From SIG299 sp045593825 (GTDB taxonomy: Bacteria; Bacillota; Clostridia; Lachnospirales; Lachnospiraceae), in assembly GCA_045593825.1 (NCBI GenBank), contig JAZNXI010000085.1, forward strand, positions 1-15,729: a stretch of DNA of 15,729 bases. Direction: 5' to 3'. The position numbers and the translations under genes are program-made. This document shows positions 13,228 through 15,729 of the stretch, in pieces (position 1 is the first letter of the stretch; the number at the start of each line of letters is the position of its first letter). Under the pieces are notes generated by a model that saw nothing but the letters and a program-made list of their open reading frames with translations, was not told where the DNA came from and did no database searches.

Positions 13228-13902
13228 ATGAAGAAGATTAATATTGCAATTGACGGACCGGCAGGCGCAGGAAAAAGCACCATTGCCAAGAATCTGGCAA
13301 AGGACAGAAACATGGTGTATGTAGATACCGGTGCCATGTACCGTGCTATCGGCTTGTATTGTTCCAGAGCGGGTATTGCAGGAGATGATGAGGCTGCCAT
13401 TGTAAGAGAACTTGATAATATAAATGTATCCCTGGCTTACGAAAACGGTGAGCAGGTTGTTTATTTAAACGGTGAAAATGTAAACGGACTCATCCGCACT
13501 CCTGAAGCAGGAAATATGGCTTCTGCGGTTTCTGTTCATGGAAAAGTAAGAGCAAAGATGGTAGAACTTCAGCAGAATCTTGCAAAAACAACCAGTGTTG
13601 TTATGGATGGACGTGATATCGGCACGGTGGTGCTTCCGGATGCAGAAGTAAAAATTTATCTTACCGCATCTTCCGAAGTGCGTGCAAAGCGCCGCTATGA
13701 TGAACTGGTGGCAAAGGGCATGGAATGTGACCTTGCAACCTTACAGAAGGAAATTGAAGAAAGAGACTACCGCGATATGAACCGTGAGGTCTCCCCACTG
13801 AAAAAGGCAGAGGACGCGGTAGAACTGGATACTTCCTATATGACAATTCCTGAGGTTGTGGATGCAATGCAGAAAATTGTTGCGGAAAAAATTGGGGCTT
13901 GA
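13228..13902 (+). CDS. cmk: Cytidylate kinase
   Basis: Phosphorylates CMP and dCMP with ATP, recycling pyrimidine nucleotides in the cytoplasm (family knowledge). The 224-residue protein has the Walker A loop GPAGAGKST at 10-18, the substrate segment YVDTGAMYRAIGLY (31-44), the CMP-specific insert, and the family signature VVMDGRDIGTVVLPDAEVKI followed by YLTAS. The arginine-rich lid is RAKRRYDEL and RDYRDMNREVSPLKKAEDAV. GGAGA at 13216-13220 is seven bases before the ATG. The stop codon is three bases from the next start, so translation of ispH-rpsA is likely coupled. The cmk-rpsA neighbourhood is old: in Escherichia coli cmk lies directly before rpsA, and here IspH sits between and is fused to S1. 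Confidence 0.96.
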   Translation: MKKINIAIDGPAGAGKSTIAKNLAKDRNMVYVDTGAMYRAIGLYCSRAGIAGDDEAAIVRELDNINVSLAYENGEQVVYLNGENVNGLIRTPEAGNMASAVSVHGKVRAKMVELQQNLAKTTSVVMDGRDIGTVVLPDAEVKIYLTASSEVRAKRRYDELVAKGMECDLATLQKEIEERDYRDMNREVSPLKKAEDAVELDTSYMTIPEVVDAMQKIVAEKIGA

Positions 13903-13905
13903 AGG

Positions 13906-15729
13906 ATGGAAGTGAAGGTTGCAAAAACCGCCGGCTTTTGCTTTGGTGTAAAGCGTGCGGTGGAATTGGTGGAACAGCAGGCAGCTCTCGGTAAAAAGGT
14001 GTATACATACGGTCCTATCATCCATAACGAAGAGGTTACGGAGCGTCTTGCGGGAATGGGTGTGCAAATTGTTTCCGATAAAGAAGAATGGAACCGGGCA
14101 GAAAAAGGTACACTGATAATCAGGTCCCATGGTGTTTCCAAAAAAGAATTTGAAGAAATGCAGGGCAGCGGTCATGAAATTTTGGATGCCACTTGTCCGT
14201 TTGTAAAAAAGATTCACCGTATCGTTGAGGAGCAGAGCAATAACGGAAGACAAATTATTGTCATCGGTACGGAGTCCCATCCGGAGGTTCAGGGTATCAT
14301 CGGATGGTGCAATGGTCCCGTTATCGTGGTGGAAAAGCCGGAAGATGCGGAAAAATTGGAAGAAAATCCCGGTAAAAAGGTCTGTGTTGTGGCACAAACG
14401 ACATTTAATAGCAAGAAATTTCAAGATTTAGTTGAAATTATTGAAAAAAAGAGGTATGATATACTTGTTTTAAGTACGATATGCAGTGCCACAGAAGAAC
14501 GTCAGAAAGAAACCCGCCTCTTAGCGCAGGAATCAGAGGCTATGATTGTCATCGGCGGTCTGCATAGTTCGAATACACGTAAGTTGTATGAGATATCAAA
14601 ACAGCAATGTGTAAATACTTACTTCATACAGAAACTCAGTGACCTTGACTTAAACCTTTTTAAGTCATTCCGTAGTGTAGGTATTACAGCAGGGGCATCA
14701 ACCCCAAACAATATTATTCAGGAGGTTCAAACCAGCATGTCAGATTTAAGTTTCGAACAATTATTGGAGGAGTCTTTTAAGACAATACACAACGGAGAGG
14801 TAGTTGAAGGTACTGTTATTCGTGTTAAAGAAGATGAAATTGTCTTAAATATCGGTTATAAGGCTGACGGTATCATTACCAGAAGCGAATATACAAACAC
14901 TCCAAACGTTGACTTAACAGAATTAGTTAAGGAAGGCGACAAGATGCAGGCAAAGGTTCTTAAGGTAAATGACGGTGAAGGTCAGGTGTTATTAACCTAC
15001 AAGAGACTTGCAGCAGAAAAGGGCAGCAAGAGATTAGAAGAAGCTTTCAACAACAAGGAAGTTTTAACAGCTGCTGTATCCGCAGTATTAGAAGGCGGTT
15101 TAAGCGTAGTAGTAGACGAAACAAGAGTATTCATTCCTGCAAGCCTTATCTCTGATACTTATGAAAAAGACCTTGCGAAATTCAAAGATCAGGAAATCGA
15201 TTTCGTTATCACAGAATTCGATCCAAAGAAGAGAAGAATCATTGGTAACAGAAAGACTCTCCTTGTTTCTCAGAAAGAAGAAGCACAGAAGGAATTATTC
15301 GGCAAAATCGCTGTTGGCGATGTTGTTGAAGGAACAGTTAAGAACGTTACAGATTTCGGTGCATTCATCGATTTAGGTGGCGTTGACGGATTACTCCACA
15401 TTTCAGAAATGTCATGGGGCAGAGTAGAAAGTCCTAAGAAAGTATTTACTGTTGGACAGACTGTTAGAGTATATATTAAGAGCATTAGCGAAACAAAAGT
15501 TGCTCTTTCTATGAAATTCGATGATGAAAATCCATGGAAAGATGCTGAAATCAAATATGCAGTTGGTAACGTTGTAACTGGTAAAGTTGCTCGTATGACT
15601 GATTTTGGTGCTTTCGTTGAATTAGCTCCTGGTGTTGATGCGTTATTACATGTATCTCAGATTTCTAAAGATCATGTTGAAAAACCAGCAGACGCCTTAA
15701 CTGTAGGACAAAGTCGGATCGTAGCCATG
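13906..15729 (+). CDS. ispH-rpsA: IspH fused to ribosomal protein S1-like domains (partial, runs off window)
   Basis: One uninterrupted frame of 608 codons, still open at the window end. Residues 1 to about 276 are a complete IspH (LytB), the 4Fe-4S reductase that turns HMBPP into IPP and DMAPP in the non-mevalonate pathway. Cluster cysteines Cys12 (AKTAGFCFGVKRAV), Cys97 (DATCPFV) and Cys193 (STICSATEERQ) are present, with His40, His75, His125, Glu127, the SSN triplet 221-223 and Ser265 (AGASTP). Four S1 RNA-binding repeats follow at about 295-367, 382-455, 469-540 and 552 onward (cut); the third has the classic GTVKNVTDFGAFIDLGGVDG and LLHISEMSWG. From known annotation, clostridial genomes carry bifunctional IspH/S1 proteins, so the fusion is genuine and not an assembly error. 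The ATG at 13906 gives the normal IspH N-terminus. An internal start at 14737 is possible (see findings). Confidence 0.95.
   Translation, partial: MEVKVAKTAGFCFGVKRAVELVEQQAALGKKVYTYGPIIHNEEVTERLAGMGVQIVSDKEEWNRAEKGTLIIRSHGVSKKEFEEMQGSGHEILDATCPFVKKIHRIVEEQSNNGRQIIVIGTESHPEVQGIIGWCNGPVIVVEKPEDAEKLEENPGKKVCVVAQTTFNSKKFQDLVEIIEKKRYDILVLSTICSATEERQKETRLLAQESEAMIVIGGLHSSNTRKLYEISKQQCVNTYFIQKLSDLDLNLFKSFRSVGITAGASTPNNIIQEVQTSMSDLSFEQLLEESFKTIHNGEVVEGTVIRVKEDEIVLNIGYKADGIITRSEYTNTPNVDLTELVKEGDKMQAKVLKVNDGEGQVLLTYKRLAAEKGSKRLEEAFNNKEVLTAAVSAVLEGGLSVVVDETRVFIPASLISDTYEKDLAKFKDQEIDFVITEFDPKKRRIIGNRKTLLVSQKEEAQKELFGKIAVGDVVEGTVKNVTDFGAFIDLGGVDGLLHISEMSWGRVESPKKVFTVGQTVRVYIKSISETKVALSMKFDDENPWKDAEIKYAVGNVVTGKVARMTDFGAFVELAPGVDALLHVSQISKDHVEKPADALTVGQSRIVAM
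14720..14739 (+). promoter_or_regulatory. Possible internal ribosome binding site and start for free S1
   Basis: AGGAGGTT at 14720-14727 is fully complementary to the 16S anti-Shine-Dalgarno AACCTCCT and lies nine bases before an in-frame ATG at 14737. That ATG falls at codon 278, exactly between the IspH and S1 parts. The same bases encode Gln-Glu-Val of the IspH C-terminus, so coincidence remains possible. Confidence 0.45.

Noticed and set aside
13741..14424. 227-codon minus-strand frame across cmk and ispH
   Set aside because: Antisense to two conserved genes with complete motifs; no family features of its own.
13906..15729. IspH-S1 joining as an assembly artefact
   Set aside because: The frame is continuous with no stop, all IspH active-site residues precede a regular series of S1 repeats, and such fusions are established in Clostridia.

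Overview
The window looks like a chromosomal segment of a spore-forming member of the Clostridia, most likely a gut-type Lachnospiraceae. The evidence is a spoIIGA-sigE-sigG sporulation cluster, strong AGGAGG-type ribosome binding sites, moderate-to-low GC content, and an in-frame ispH-rpsA fusion of the kind annotated in clostridial genomes. No plasmid, phage, CRISPR, rRNA or tRNA signal is visible. Thirteen of the fourteen genes I call are on the + strand.

Layout. (1) 1-2456: spoIIGA, sigE and sigG. SpoIIGA is the membrane aspartic protease that activates pro-sigma-E in the mother cell, and sigma-G is the late forespore factor. (2) 2457-4780: a cytoplasmic GH2 glycosidase behind its own extended -10 promoter, ended by a long bidirectional hairpin. 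(3) 4781-6095: an unrecognised lipoprotein gene between repeat-rich intergenic regions. (4) 6096-6728: the only minus-strand gene, a DUF4397 protein with a Pro/Gly/Asn-rich N-terminal half. (5) 6849-11193: cls, folD, rimO and pgsA, tightly spaced and probably co-transcribed. Cls and PgsA act in the same phosphatidylglycerol/cardiolipin pathway; FolD makes one-carbon folates; RimO modifies ribosomal protein uS12. (6) 11294-11881: a small GerMN-like lipoprotein with its own terminator. (7) 11937-15729: an HI0933-family flavoprotein, cmk, and an ispH-rpsA fusion cut by the window end.

Most of the content is housekeeping and sporulation genes, and I do not see an undescribed defence or mobile system. 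The parts that known genes do not explain are mainly in 4781-6130: a 24-nt terminator-loop motif present in opposite orientations on both sides of the lipoprotein gene; a 147-bp segment bounded by perfect 14-bp inverted repeats, one arm of which carries the stop codon of the DUF4397 gene; and an inverted near-copy of the 3' end of that gene about 280 bp away. Also notable are a spoIIG-like promoter with abnormally wide -35/-10 spacing at the left edge, and a near-perfect Shine-Dalgarno plus in-frame ATG exactly at the IspH/S1 junction, where arginine codon use also changes sharply.
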